From Paenibacillus eucommiae (GTDB lineage Bacteria > Bacillota > Bacilli > Paenibacillales > NBRC-103111): DNA of 64,000 nucleotides. This document shows, piece after piece, positions 18,527-27,651 of the stretch. The notes under the pieces are model-generated. The model saw only the letters and a program-made list of their open reading frames with translations, was not told where the DNA came from and made no database searches. The stretch covers positions 62,001 through 126,000 of the forward strand of contig NZ_JAGGLB010000006.1 in assembly GCF_017874215.1 (NCBI RefSeq). Reading direction: 5' to 3'. The translations under genes were made by a program, and so were the position numbers. Position 1 is the stretch's first letter. Each line of letters starts with the position of its first letter.

Positions 18527-18747
18527 TCACTCTATCCCTTATCATCTATAATCAGGTCGGTCATTTCAAAGTATTTACCGTTGTTGGGAGATGGGTCGCA
18601 GATTATGATGATTATATAGACGGATAAAACAATTAAAAAAATTTTGACAAGTAAATGAAAATGATATAGAGTATGATTCGTAAGTGAAACGAAATTAAAC
18701 GAATGTAAAATGAAATGATGCATGGATTTATTCTTCATGGGAAAGTG

Positions 18748-18779
18748 ACCGCCTGTTTGAGCAGCGAGGGACAGGCGGT
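18748..18779. other. Stem-loop in the 18527-19016 spacer
   Basis: ACCGCCTG (18748-18755) pairs with CAGGCGGT (18772-18779). There is no T run, so it is a poor terminator on the plus strand. The first 220 bp of this spacer are AT-rich, with a possible unassigned promoter (TTGACA at 18645) and no gene I can support. Confidence 0.6.
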
Positions 18780-18895
18780 TCGGGTTAGCTATGACCTGAA
18801 AGGCATCAAAATGAGATTAAAAGTGGGTTGGAGAGAGGGGGACAATATATCGTAAATTTATATATGTGAATTTTTTTTATCTATAAAAATAAATG

Positions 18896-18924
18896 TTGAC
18901 TATTTAAGTGTAGTGGGATACCAT
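18896..18924 (+). promoter_or_regulatory. Predicted sigma-A promoter of the 19-28 kb operon
   Basis: TTGACT (18896-18901), 17 bp, then TACCAT (18919-18924). It lies about 90 bp upstream of the lipoprotein gene. Confidence 0.6.
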
Positions 18925-18931
18925 TTATGTA

Positions 18932-18980
18932 ACATAAAACATTTTTTGTGCAATATAACATATTTTTTTATGTTTTATGT
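18932..18980 (+). promoter_or_regulatory. Perfect 11-bp inverted repeat in the operon leader
   Basis: ACATAAAACAT (18932-18942) and ATGTTTTATGT (18970-18980) are perfectly complementary, separated by 27 bp and directly downstream of the predicted promoter. It could be an operator or a leader stem; which one cannot be told from sequence. Confidence 0.6.
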
Positions 18981-19016
18981 GATTGTAATGATCTGATAAT
19001 CGAGGGGGAAAAGAGA

Positions 19017-20477
19017 ATGCGAGTTTCATCAAGAAATTGGATGGCAAAAATTTTCATCGTAATGTTAGCGTTTGCAATGGTAGTCGGATGCAGCTCTGGA
19101 GGCAAAGATACGACGACTCCGGCGCCGTCAGACAATTCAGGAACACCTGCACCTTCTGATGCAGCGGGTGATGTTTACGAGAATGGACTTTCGAAAACGG
19201 AAAAAGTGAAAATCAGATGGGGCTATTGGGAAAATGGGTACGGACGCGCCTGGGCGGATAACGCCGTTGCGAAGTTCACTGAGAAATATCCGAATGTGAG
19301 CTTTGAGATTACTGCTTCTCCGGTTATCCGTGACCTGATTGGCACGAAAATAGCTGCCAAAAATGATGAGGATATGTTCGATATCGTCTCACCAAGCTTT
19401 AACGGAGATGAAGGGACGATCGCTCAGCAGGCAGGTATGTTTGAGGAATTGACGGATCTGTGGGAACGTGAAGTTCCGGATGCTCCGGGCAAGAAGCTGA
19501 AGGATGTCGTGCTGGACAACACGGTTGAGTATTCAGCCAAGGTGGACGGTAAGTTTTATCAGATTCCGATGGGTGCTGGAACGTTAGGATTGTTTTATGA
19601 CAAAGCATTTTTCAAAGAGCATGGCTGGAATGAAGCACCCAAAACGTATAGCGAGTTCTTGGCTTTGCTGGAAGACATTAAAGCCGATGGCATTATTCCC
19701 ATTACCTATCCGGGAGTTTATCCCACTTATGTTCACTTTGCTTTGACTATGAAGCCTTTCGAGCTTGCCCAGCAGCAAGGTAATCTGGAGGCATTCACGA
19801 AAGACTTCAGAGCGGGAGTCAATATGTACTCAGCGCCGGAAGTAAAAGAAATGTGGACCCGCTTATATGACATGGGTAAAAAGGGATACTTCCCTGAAGG
19901 CGCAGCAGCCCTCAATCATACACAGTCACAAATGCAGCTGCTTCAGCATAAAGCAGCCTTGGCCGCAACGGGAGACTGGGTAGAAAACGAGATGTTGGAT
20001 TCCATTCCAGATGGCTTTGAGTGGGGCTTCATGGCGATTCCTTTTAGTGAGAAAGCCGGGGAAGAGATTTGGGTTGAGAACGTAATTGGTTCCGGAAGCT
20101 TGATGATCTGGAAAAACAAACCGGAACTGATGAAATCATGGGCCAAAGAGTTTGCTTTGTTCCTGATGACCAACGATATTCAAGCGGTTAACGGGGCGAG
20201 CGGCATTGCTCCTATCCGTAAGGACTTTGCGGACAATGCAGAGAATTTGACTAAGCTGCAAAAAGCACCACAAGCTGTACTGGAATACGTAAAAAATAAC
20301 AATGGCCGATTTGGTTCCGGTGTTCGTGACGTAACCTTCTCTGAGCCAGATGCTGCTAAAGCAACCAAGCTGGTCACAGAAATGATCGTGGAAGTGACAG
20401 CTGGTAAAAAAGATCCACTTCCTGTTCTTGAAGAAGCTGATAAGCTGATGAAGAAGGTTTTGGAAGGGAAAAAATAA
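19017..20477 (+). CDS. CUT1 sugar-binding lipoprotein (SBP_bac_1 type)
   Basis: 486 residues. The N-terminus is a lipoprotein signal (FIVMLAFAMVVGCSSGGK), so the protein is tethered by Cys about residue 23. A Ser/Thr/Pro-rich spacer follows, then a periplasmic-binding fold (KVKIRWGYWENGYGRAW, FYQIPMGAGTLGLFYDKAFF). It captures the substrate for the two permeases that follow. ATG 19017 has GAGGGGG upstream; an in-frame ATG at 18948 lies in the leader and would spoil the signal peptide. It is the first gene of a nine-gene operon. The substrate is unknown; the downstream enzymes suggest an amino-containing sugar derivative or polyol. Confidence 0.92.
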   Translation: MRVSSRNWMAKIFIVMLAFAMVVGCSSGGKDTTTPAPSDNSGTPAPSDAAGDVYENGLSKTEKVKIRWGYWENGYGRAWADNAVAKFTEKYPNVSFEITASPVIRDLIGTKIAAKNDEDMFDIVSPSFNGDEGTIAQQAGMFEELTDLWEREVPDAPGKKLKDVVLDNTVEYSAKVDGKFYQIPMGAGTLGLFYDKAFFKEHGWNEAPKTYSEFLALLEDIKADGIIPITYPGVYPTYVHFALTMKPFELAQQQGNLEAFTKDFRAGVNMYSAPEVKEMWTRLYDMGKKGYFPEGAAALNHTQSQMQLLQHKAALAATGDWVENEMLDSIPDGFEWGFMAIPFSEKAGEEIWVENVIGSGSLMIWKNKPELMKSWAKEFALFLMTNDIQAVNGASGIAPIRKDFADNAENLTKLQKAPQAVLEYVKNNNGRFGSGVRDVTFSEPDAAKATKLVTEMIVEVTAGKKDPLPVLEEADKLMKKVLEGKK

Positions 20478-20497
20478 GTGCGGGCTGATTTTGGAAA

Positions 20498-20577
20498 TGA
20501 CATGAATGCAGTGACATGAATGCAGTGTCATGAACTGTTGAACACAAGGGGGAGGGATTCCGGTCCCTCTCTTCTTT
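20498..20577 (+). terminator. Direct repeat plus weak attenuating stem between lipoprotein and permease genes
   Basis: TGACATGAATGCAG occurs twice in tandem (20498-20511, 20512-20525) with a partial third copy. Then GAGGGA (20552-20557) pairs with TCCCTC (20564-20569), followed by CTTCTTTT. Such a stem could hold lipoprotein expression above that of the permeases, as seen in many ABC operons. Confidence 0.55.
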
Positions 20578-20596
20578 TATGAAAGGAGGCAAGCAG

Positions 20597-21532
20597 ATGG
20601 CCAAAGCACACTATGCGAATGCCGTGAAAACAACGAGTTTAAGCAAAAAGAAAGTGCAAAAGTGGGTCTTTGTTATTTTGGCGTTAAGCCCAAGTTATCT
20701 AGGTTATTTACTATTCACGCTATATCCAAATATATTGTCGGCTTACTACTCCTTGCTCGAGTGGAACGGGATCACCGCAGCTAAGTTTGTCGGGCTTGAT
20801 AATTACATCTATTTATTCAAGGATCATTATGTATGGAGAGATCTTGGGCATAACCTCTTATTAATGATTACTGTTCCTATCTTGACGATTATCCCTTCCA
20901 TTCTTCTTGCGTATCTGCTGAATGTCAAAGGGTACCGCGAGTCGGCACTCTATAAAGTCATTTATTTTCTGCCAAACGTATTGGCTATTATCGTAATTGC
21001 CTTGTTATGGTCGTTCATTTATGACGGGAGCAATGGATTGTTGAACGCCATTTTGAAGCTTTTTGGCATTGATAACAATGAGTTTTACTGGTTAGGTGAC
21101 AAGCGAACAGCCATTTGGGCTCTTTTGCCGCCGCTTATCTGGGGTGGAGTCGGATTTTATGTCATTATCTTCATGAACGCTATGAAATCGATCCCTTCAT
21201 CTTTATATGAATCGGCGATACTGGATGGGGCCTCTCATATGACAAGACTGTGGAAAATTACGATTCCACTGATTAACCCCATTGTCCGTATCAGTACCTT
21301 GTTCCTCGTACTTGGTGTATTTAAAGGATTTGAAATTATGCTGATCATGACCAATGGTGGACCTGCAGGCTCGACGGAAGTGATCGGATTGTATATGTTC
21401 AATATGGCGTTCGGCAAAGATTCTCATAGCTACGGATATGCGTCAGCGATTGGCATGTTTTTGTTTGTTATTTTGATCATCTTGAAGCTGCTGATTGACA
21501 GGCTTAGCCCTAAGGATCAGATTGAATTTTAG
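20597..21532 (+). CDS. CUT1 ABC transporter permease (MalF/UgpA type)
   Basis: 311 residues with six predicted membrane helices (WVFVILALSPSYLGYLLFTL, IIVIALLWSFIYDG) and the EAA loop YESAILDGASHMTRLWKITI. ATG 20597 is chosen over the in-frame ATG 20579 because GAAAGGAGG (20581-20589) gives ideal spacing to it. It pairs with the next permease and works with the lipoprotein upstream. Confidence 0.92.
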   Translation: MAKAHYANAVKTTSLSKKKVQKWVFVILALSPSYLGYLLFTLYPNILSAYYSLLEWNGITAAKFVGLDNYIYLFKDHYVWRDLGHNLLLMITVPILTIIPSILLAYLLNVKGYRESALYKVIYFLPNVLAIIVIALLWSFIYDGSNGLLNAILKLFGIDNNEFYWLGDKRTAIWALLPPLIWGGVGFYVIIFMNAMKSIPSSLYESAILDGASHMTRLWKITIPLINPIVRISTLFLVLGVFKGFEIMLIMTNGGPAGSTEVIGLYMFNMAFGKDSHSYGYASAIGMFLFVILIILKLLIDRLSPKDQIEF

Positions 21533-21571
21533 AACTGCCGAGATTTCTAGACAACAGGAAGGAGGACTCCC

Positions 21572-22411
21572 TTGGATACGAATAAACGCACTTTTATTGA
21601 TGTCATATGGCGGCTTATCATGTTTATATGCGCGTTAACCGTCATTTTTCCTCTGCTATGGATCATACTTGAATCACTCAAAACGAATAAGGAATTTTTT
21701 GCAAATGTATGGGCACTGCCCTCGCAGTTCAGGTGGGAAAACTACAAAAATGCCTGGGAAATGTATCACTTGGGATCCACGATGTTAAATACACTCTATT
21801 ATGTTGGGGTGAGCCTCGCGCTGGGTACGTTCTTAGCCACACTGAGCGCCTACACGCTAACGAGAGTTGAATTTACCGGACGTAAATTTATTTGGGGAAC
21901 CATTATGATTTCGTTGTTTTTGCCAGGTATTAATGCGCTTGTTCCTCAATATGTATTGATGAGGGATTTGGGCTTAACGAACAGTCTGACTGGACTCGTT
22001 ATTTTGGACAGCTTTGGTGAAAGTGTGTTTTTCCTGATGCTGCTCGGAGGATTTATGCAATCCCTGCCTAAAGAAATGGAAGAAAGTGCATTTATTGATG
22101 GAGCTTCGCTCTTTCAAGTGTTTATTCGCATCATTCTGCCTCTATCGACTCCAGGTATCGTGACTGTTGCGATCTTTAAGTTCCTGGGTCTGTACAATTC
22201 TTTCCTGGGCCCCTTTATTTATTTGAGCGATGCCAAGAAGTACACGATCGGAGTAGCGATGTATCATGCCAATCAGCTTATGCAGTATAAAGCGGACTGG
22301 GTGACGTTATTTGCAGGGGTTACGATTGCTATGATTCCAACGATCATCATTTATATTGTGTTCCAAAGACAAATTTCCGAAGGCGCTACGCTTGGCGGGG
22401 TTAAAGGGTAA
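21572..22411 (+). CDS. CUT1 ABC transporter permease (MalG/UgpE type)
   Basis: 279 residues, six membrane helices, EAA loop MEESAFIDGASLFQVFIRII, and the typical C-terminal FQRQISEGATLGGVKG. It begins with TTG 21572 after GGAAGGAGG (6-bp spacing); no ATG is suitably placed. It completes the channel. The ATPase is not encoded in the operon. Confidence 0.92.
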   Translation: MDTNKRTFIDVIWRLIMFICALTVIFPLLWIILESLKTNKEFFANVWALPSQFRWENYKNAWEMYHLGSTMLNTLYYVGVSLALGTFLATLSAYTLTRVEFTGRKFIWGTIMISLFLPGINALVPQYVLMRDLGLTNSLTGLVILDSFGESVFFLMLLGGFMQSLPKEMEESAFIDGASLFQVFIRIILPLSTPGIVTVAIFKFLGLYNSFLGPFIYLSDAKKYTIGVAMYHANQLMQYKADWVTLFAGVTIAMIPTIIIYIVFQRQISEGATLGGVKG

Positions 22412-22446
22412 ACATACTAACTTAAAGAAAGCAAAGGGATAAATCT

Positions 22447-23205
22447 ATGAACATTTCTAACTTGCAAGATAAAGTGATTGTGATTACAGGGGCACTTGGT
22501 GATGCCGGTCGTGAGGCCATTACCTTGTTTCTGAAAAAAGGTGCGCGTATAGCTGCAAGTGACATTAAGGCGATAGAGACGTACCCGGAATGGGAGACAT
22601 TACTTCAGCGCTATGGAAATAACCGTATGCTCTACGTGAAGGCCGACTTTACCGATGAGGATCAGGTCAGGGATGTTTTTGAGCGAATCAAGCAGCACTT
22701 CGGCCGATTGGACGGCTCCTACCACAACGTTTATATAAATCCTAGCCTGAGCATCGCTGAGATGTCGGCACAGGATTGGAACCGCTCGATGGAGGGTACA
22801 TTAACAAGCGCATTTCTCGTGTGTAAATATGCCGCTCAGCTAATGATCGCTTCCGGAGGCGGCTCGATCGTGAACACATCCTCGATACTAGGCACCGTGC
22901 CCAGATACAATAATGCCAGTTATGGTGCGGGGAAAGCGGGAATGGAGCAGCTCACCCGCTATGCGGCTGTTGAATTTGCCCCATACGGCATCCGTGCGAA
23001 TGCAATCGTTCCGGGTGACTTCAAGGGTGAAGAGCTGCTGAAGACGATGTCAGCCGAATTTTTCGAGGCGATGAAAACGACAACTTTAATTGGAAGAAAC
23101 GGAACGCCCAATGAGATTAACGAGGTAGCTGCTTTCTTGTTATCCGATGCGGCTTCGTATGTGACGGGCTCTGTGTATCCGGTGACGGGAGGATTATGGA
23201 TATGA
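22447..23205 (+). CDS. SDR-family oxidoreductase with atypical cofactor motif
   Basis: 252 residues. Catalytic Ser (NTSSILG), Tyr and Lys (YGAGKAG) of the short-chain dehydrogenase family are present. The glycine motif reads TGALGDAGREA instead of TGxxxGxG, and the usual NNAG is replaced by HNVYINPS, so cofactor binding or fold packing may differ. ATG 22447 has AAAGGGAT upstream, a modest site. The stop overlaps the next start as ATGA. It probably oxidises or reduces a hydroxyl of the imported substrate. Confidence 0.85.
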   Translation: MNISNLQDKVIVITGALGDAGREAITLFLKKGARIAASDIKAIETYPEWETLLQRYGNNRMLYVKADFTDEDQVRDVFERIKQHFGRLDGSYHNVYINPSLSIAEMSAQDWNRSMEGTLTSAFLVCKYAAQLMIASGGGSIVNTSSILGTVPRYNNASYGAGKAGMEQLTRYAAVEFAPYGIRANAIVPGDFKGEELLKTMSAEFFEAMKTTTLIGRNGTPNEINEVAAFLLSDAASYVTGSVYPVTGGLWI

Positions 23206-24344
23206 ATGAAAACCTTAAGAATGAAATCCCTGTGTTCGCTAAATACCCCATCCCAAAAGGAAATGCCAAGCGGGTAGCTGCTATCGTGACCCAGTATTGG
23301 CAGGATTCTCATGCCCATGTCATTGTAGGCAGATTGCTCGGAGATCTTGATTATAAGCCCAAGGTAGAAGTCGTTTCGCTTTACACGGATCAGGTGCCGG
23401 ACAACGACATGAGCCGGGAAGAAGCTGCACGCTGTGAAGTCCCGATCTATGCCACGATTGAAGAAGCGATTAAAGCTCCTTATGCGGATGGCGGGCTTGA
23501 TGGGGTTATCATTATTGGGGAGCATGGCGATTATCCGGTGGATGAGCTGGGACGGAAATGGTACCCTCGCCGCAGGTTTCTGGAAGAAGTTCTGAGTGTG
23601 TTGGATGATTTAGACTTACAGGTACCGGTATTCTCCGATAAGCACTTATCCTACAACATCGAAGATACAGTATGGATGTATGAGCAGCTTCAGAAACGGG
23701 AGCTTCCGTTCATGGGAGGTTCATCGATTCCGCATACACCGCAAGTTCCCGCGTTTGACCCCAAGCTGCTGGAAGAAGCGGGGGAAATATTTGTAGTCAG
23801 CTTTTCAGGGGCTATTGAAATCTATGGATACCACGCGCTAGAGCTGCTGCAGTCACTGGCTGAGAAACGTGCGGGCTGGGAACAAGGCGTACGTGCTGTT
23901 AAGGCGCTAAGGGGAGCACAAATCTGGGAAGCACTGGATCGCGGAGAGTGGCCTGAGGATCTGCTGGTCCAGGCATATGCCCACTTTCATACAGGCACTG
24001 CCTACCCGAAGCATACAGAGGATACGGCGGTACTGTTTATGGTCGAATATGTCAATGGAACAAAGGGATATGTGCTTCAGCAGGAGAATTGGATCAACCA
24101 GTGGGGATTCGCGTTTCGTCCTGAGTCAGGCGAAATCGTCAGTGCCATGAGTGTAGGGGATCTGGAGCGCCCGTACCGCCATTTTGAAACATTAACGAGA
24201 ATGGTTGAGGAATTTATTATTACTGGGATCCAGCCGTTTCCTACCAAACGAATCCTTTTGTCGAGTGGACTGACCAACTATATCATGGAAGCTTTGCACC
24301 AAGATCAAAGATTGGAAACACCGGAGCTTCAGTTTGATAAATAA
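23202..24344 (+). CDS. Conserved-looking protein of unknown function, Rossmann-like N-terminus
   Basis: 380 residues, not recognised. The N-terminal half alternates strands and helices (KRVAAIVTQYWQDSHAHVIV, LDGVIIIGEHGDYP, LQVPVFSDKHLSYN), suggesting a Rossmann-like or Gfo/Idh-related fold but without a clear GxGxxG. His and Asp residues cluster at SHAH, GEHGDY and SDKH and could bind metal. The C-terminal half (AYAHFHTGTAYPKH, GYVLQQENWINQWGF) is a mixed domain. No signal peptide, so cytoplasmic. ATG 23202 is chosen (9 bp after GGGAGG, overlapping the upstream TGA) over ATG 23196 (3 bp after it). The operon position, between an SDR and RidA, implies a catabolic step. Confidence 0.8.
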   Translation: MNENLKNEIPVFAKYPIPKGNAKRVAAIVTQYWQDSHAHVIVGRLLGDLDYKPKVEVVSLYTDQVPDNDMSREEAARCEVPIYATIEEAIKAPYADGGLDGVIIIGEHGDYPVDELGRKWYPRRRFLEEVLSVLDDLDLQVPVFSDKHLSYNIEDTVWMYEQLQKRELPFMGGSSIPHTPQVPAFDPKLLEEAGEIFVVSFSGAIEIYGYHALELLQSLAEKRAGWEQGVRAVKALRGAQIWEALDRGEWPEDLLVQAYAHFHTGTAYPKHTEDTAVLFMVEYVNGTKGYVLQQENWINQWGFAFRPESGEIVSAMSVGDLERPYRHFETLTRMVEEFIITGIQPFPTKRILLSSGLTNYIMEALHQDQRLETPELQFDK

Positions 24345-24369
24345 AAAGGATACGCGGAGGTAAGATCAA

Positions 24370-24738
24370 ATGAAAATACAAACAAATTTTGCGGAGCTGC
24401 CGGTATCTGGTGCATTCGAAACGGAAAGCTGCATTTATGTGTCAGGCCAAGGAGGTCTGAATACGGTCACAGGTCAGATTGTGGGTCCAGATGTCGAATC
24501 ACAAACGGTGGCCACGATGGAGAACATCCGGGCTATTTTAGCGGCGATCGAGCTGGATCTGGATTCCATTGTTAAAGTGAATGTCTACTTATCGGATCGG
24601 GCTTTGTATCAATCATTTAATGAAGCATACAGACGATTCTTCAATGCGCCATATCCTGCACGTACGACCATTTATTGTGATTTGAATTATGATTTGCTCG
24701 TTGAAATTGATGCGATTGCTGTGCGCAGGCCGAAATAA
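24370..24738 (+). CDS. RidA/YjgF-family deaminase-like protein
   Basis: 122 residues, the normal family length. The conserved Arg in YPARTTIYCDL and the C-terminal VEIDAIAV match the RidA active-site signature, which hydrolyses reactive enamines and imines in the cytoplasm. CGCGGAGGTAAG precedes ATG 24370. Here it sits with an M81 peptidase-like hydrolase and a PLP enzyme, so it may clear an enamine formed in this pathway. Confidence 0.9.
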   Translation: MKIQTNFAELPVSGAFETESCIYVSGQGGLNTVTGQIVGPDVESQTVATMENIRAILAAIELDLDSIVKVNVYLSDRALYQSFNEAYRRFFNAPYPARTTIYCDLNYDLLVEIDAIAVRRPK

Positions 24739-24879
24739 CGAAGCTTCGCTGAAATAATGAAGTGTAGGAGCAGGTCAAAGGCAGGCCAAAAGCAGCCCGA
24801 AATAAGGCAAACAGTACAACGGGTGGTAAGGAGGTATGGCAGTTATATGGAGGAAAATAAGAATGGAGGAGGGGGAGAA

Positions 24880-26385
24880 ATGAAGGGTAAAGGTGAGGAC
24901 AATGGAGCGGGCACGGGCACGGGCACGGGCACGGGCTTGAAAATTGCTGTTGCCGGTCTTTTTCATGAAACGAATACGTTTGTTCCAGCTCCGACGTCGG
25001 AAGAGTCATTTCGTGAGCATTGGTTAAGCGGCAATGAGCTTGTTTTCGATTTTTACAAAGGGACCACGACTACGATGGGTGGGGTGATCGATGCAGCAAA
25101 AGCACAAGGCGTGGACCTTGCAGCAGGCTTGTATACGGAAGCCCCGCCCGGCGGCATTATTTCTGCTCAGACGGCTGATGTGCTGCTGGATGCCATGGTC
25201 GGCTCGATCGATGCCTCTGCAGACGGACTAGTTCTGCTCCTGCACGGGGCGATGGTTTCCGAGAATTACCGTGACTTCGAAGGCGAGTGTCTTCGCCGGG
25301 TTCGTGAACGGTTCGGAGATAAGGGGCATTTTCCCATAATTCTGACGCTTGATCTGCATGCCAATATCTCCGGGCAGATGGTTCAGTTGTCGGATGTGAT
25401 CATCGGTTATAATACGTATCCGCATGTGGATATGTATGAATGCGGCATTGAAGCCGTTGAGTTGGTGATCCGCCTGCTTCGCGCGGAGATGGCTCCTTGT
25501 CAAGCACATGCGCACACCCAGATGCTGGTCGTCCCCCAAGGAATGATGACGGAAGAAGGCAGCATGAAGGTACTGATGAACCGGGCATTTGACATGGAGT
25601 TGGACGACAAGGTGCTGAATGTTACAGTGGCTGGCGGCTTTCCCTACAGCGATGTAAAGGAGGCTGGTATGTCATTCGTGGTCACAACGGATGGGGATGC
25701 TGAACTGGCGGAGCGCTATGTCAATGAGCTGAAGGCATTCGCCATCGAACAAAGGGAAAGCTTCAATGTGTCGTATTGCTCCCCGAAAGCGGCGATTGAA
25801 CAGGCTTTGGCACAACCCGAAGGTCCGGTTATTTTGGCTGAAGGCTCAGATAACGTAGGTGGAGGCGGGCCGGCAGATGCTACGCATATCCTTGAGCACC
25901 TGGTAGATATCCCGGAGAGTACTTTGATGGTGATCTGCGACGCTGAAGCGGTTCAGGCTGCCGAAGCGGTTGGCGTTGGCGGGGAGTTTAGCGGATATGT
26001 GGGCGGAAAGACTGATAAGCTTCATGGAAAACCAGTGCTGATTCAGGGGAAGGTCCGTCATTTATATGATGGGATTTTTCAAAACGTAGGCGCTTATCGC
26101 ACCGGACAGCAGGTGGACATGGGAAAAACCGCAGTTATTCAGTGCGGGAACCTGACGCTGATGCTGACGACCAAGCGGGTGCCGCCATTTGATTTGGGAC
26201 ATGTGCGCTGCGTCGGGCTATGGCCGGAGGACTTCAAGGTGATTGTTGTGAAATCTGCAGTGGCTTGGCAGGCTGCCTTTGGTGCTTTTGCCAAACAGGT
26301 TATTCATGTGGATACACCTGGCTGCAGCAGTGCGAATCTGCTTCATTTTGACTATCAGTATGTAAACCAGCCAATATCGCCTTAA
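24880..26385 (+). CDS. M81-family metallopeptidase (MlrC/microcystinase-C-like)
   Basis: 501 residues. Metal-site motifs of the family are visible: GLFHETNTF, LDLHANIS, GYNTYPHVDMYE, and the C-terminal EGSDNVGGGGPADATH. Members are zinc hydrolases of small peptides or amides. The start is uncertain: ATG 24880 follows GGAGGAGGGGGAG and fits best, with ATG 24847 and 24757 also in frame. The N-terminus carries a (Gly-Thr)4 run encoded by four GGGCAC hexamers. In this operon it could cleave an amide bond in the substrate; that is inference. Confidence 0.85.
   Translation: MKGKGEDNGAGTGTGTGTGLKIAVAGLFHETNTFVPAPTSEESFREHWLSGNELVFDFYKGTTTTMGGVIDAAKAQGVDLAAGLYTEAPPGGIISAQTADVLLDAMVGSIDASADGLVLLLHGAMVSENYRDFEGECLRRVRERFGDKGHFPIILTLDLHANISGQMVQLSDVIIGYNTYPHVDMYECGIEAVELVIRLLRAEMAPCQAHAHTQMLVVPQGMMTEEGSMKVLMNRAFDMELDDKVLNVTVAGGFPYSDVKEAGMSFVVTTDGDAELAERYVNELKAFAIEQRESFNVSYCSPKAAIEQALAQPEGPVILAEGSDNVGGGGPADATHILEHLVDIPESTLMVICDAEAVQAAEAVGVGGEFSGYVGGKTDKLHGKPVLIQGKVRHLYDGIFQNVGAYRTGQQVDMGKTAVIQCGNLTLMLTTKRVPPFDLGHVRCVGLWPEDFKVIVVKSAVAWQAAFGAFAKQVIHVDTPGCSSANLLHFDYQYVNQPISP
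24909..24932 (+). repeat. GGGCAC hexamer repeat, four units, in the M81 gene
   Basis: Four exact GGGCAC units encode alternating Gly and Thr near residue 11. Loss or gain of units would keep the frame. Confidence 0.95.
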
Positions 26386-26425
26386 TAGACTTAATAGTCT
26401 TAATAGCCTTGATATCCTTATTAGG
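26381..26425 (+). repeat. 9-bp tandem repeat spanning a stop codon and the next ribosome site
   Basis: Five 9-bp units in a row: CTTAATAGA, CTTAATAGT, CTTAATAGC, CTTGATATC, CTTATTAGG. The first contains the M81 stop codon; the last begins the AGGAG site of the glycine C-acetyltransferase gene. Confidence 0.92.
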
Positions 26426-26439
26426 AGATGGAAGAAACG

Positions 26440-27651
26440 ATGTTTGATAGAGAGAAGGAATATTACCAGTCCGAGCTTGATAGTATGAAGAAACAGGGTT
26501 TGTGGAAGGAAGAAAGGGTGATTACAGGGCCACAGGATGTGCGGATTAACGTGGAGGGGCATGAGGGCGTACTCAATATGTGTGCTAACAACTACCTGGG
26601 ACTCTCGAATCATCCGGAGGTTATCGCAGCGGCGAAGGCCAGCATGGCAGAGTGGGGCTACGGGCTTTCGTCCGTCCGCTTCATATGTGGTACCCAGCAG
26701 ATTCACACGCAGCTCGAGCATGCCTTATCTGAATTTCTGGAAACCGAGGACACCCTTCTGTACAGTTCCTGCTTTGATGCCAACGGTGGCCTCTTTGAAA
26801 CGCTGCTTTCCGAGAAGGATGCTGTGATCAGTGATGAGCTTAACCATGCAAGCATTATTGATGGCATACGGCTGTGCAAGGCGAGTCGTTACCGCTACAA
26901 GAACAATGATATGAAGGATTTAGAGGAGAAGCTGAAGGAGGCACAGCATGCGCGGTTCAGGCTGATTGTGACCGACGGCGTATTTTCTATGGAAGGCACG
27001 CTGGCCAACTTGAAAGACATCTGCGATCTTGCCGATACCTACAAAGCGATGGTAATGGTGGATGACAGTCATGCGGTTGGCTTTATCGGCAGCCGCGGCC
27101 GCGGAACTCCGGAATACTGCGGTGTGTCTGGAAGAGTGGACATCCTCACGGGAACGCTGGGAAAAGCATTAGGCGGGGCAAGCGGTGGCTACACTAGCGG
27201 CAGGAAGGAAATCATTGCGCTGTTAAGGCAGCGTTCGAGGCCGTATCTTTTTTCGAATACGCTGGCGCCGACGATTGCCGCGACGTCCTTGAAAGTGCTG
27301 GAGCTTCTTTCAGGATCTACAGACTACAGAGACAAGCTGCACAGCAATACGATGTATTTCAGGGAGGGCATGGTGAAAGCCGGGTTCCCGATCCGGGATG
27401 GCATTCATCCAATCGTGCCCATCATGGTAGGAGAAGCCGCGGTTGCCCAGGAAATGGCGGGACGGCTGCTGGAGAAGGGCGTCTATGTCATTGGCTTTTT
27501 CTATCCTGTCGTTCCCCAGGGAGCGGCCAGAATTCGCATCCAGATATCAGCGGCACAGTCGATAGCGGATTTGGATGCGGCCATACAGGCGTTTCGTGAG
27601 GTGAAAATGGAAATGGGGGATGCCTTTTATGGAACAAAAGCTCCACGGTAA
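26440..27651 (+). CDS. kbl: Glycine C-acetyltransferase (2-amino-3-ketobutyrate CoA ligase)
   Basis: 403 residues, close to the family length of about 398. It is an alpha-oxoamine synthase with the PLP lysine in [13 protein letters not shown], the [10 protein letters not shown] motif, and [12 protein letters not shown] near the N-terminus. It cleaves 2-amino-3-oxobutanoate with CoA to glycine and acetyl-CoA (last step of threonine catabolism), or the reverse. ATG 26440 is preferred over ATG 26428, which lies directly on the AGGAG. Threonine dehydrogenase, its usual partner, is absent; an SDR follows instead, overlapping by 23 bp. That SDR might supply the ketone. Confidence 0.9.
   Translation: MFDREKEYYQSELDSMKKQGLWKEERVITGPQDVRINVEGHEGVLNMCANNYLGLSNHPEVIAAAKASMAEWGYGLSSVRFICGTQQIHTQLEHALSEFLETEDTLLYSSCFDANGGLFETLLSEKDAVISDELNHASIIDGIRLCKASRYRYKNNDMKDLEEKLKEAQHARFRLIVTDGVFSMEGTLANLKDICDLADTYKAMVMVDDSHAVGFIGSRGRGTPEYCGVSGRVDILTGTLGKALGGASGGYTSGRKEIIALLRQRSRPYLFSNTLAPTIAATSLKVLELLSGSTDYRDKLHSNTMYFREGMVKAGFPIRDGIHPIVPIMVGEAAVAQEMAGRLLEKGVYVIGFFYPVVPQGAARIRIQISAAQSIADLDAAIQAFREVKMEMGDAFYGTKAPR

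Noticed and set aside
18645..18672. TTGACA with TAGAGT, 17 bp apart, as a main operon promoter
   Set aside because: It is 340 bp from the lipoprotein gene with a stem-loop between; the promoter at 18896 is closer and better placed. It may still be real for an unseen transcript.
24835..24883. Fifteen-codon leader peptide before the M81 gene, ending in an ATGA overlap
   Set aside because: Its ATG directly abuts AAGGAGG (1-bp spacing), which is too close for initiation.
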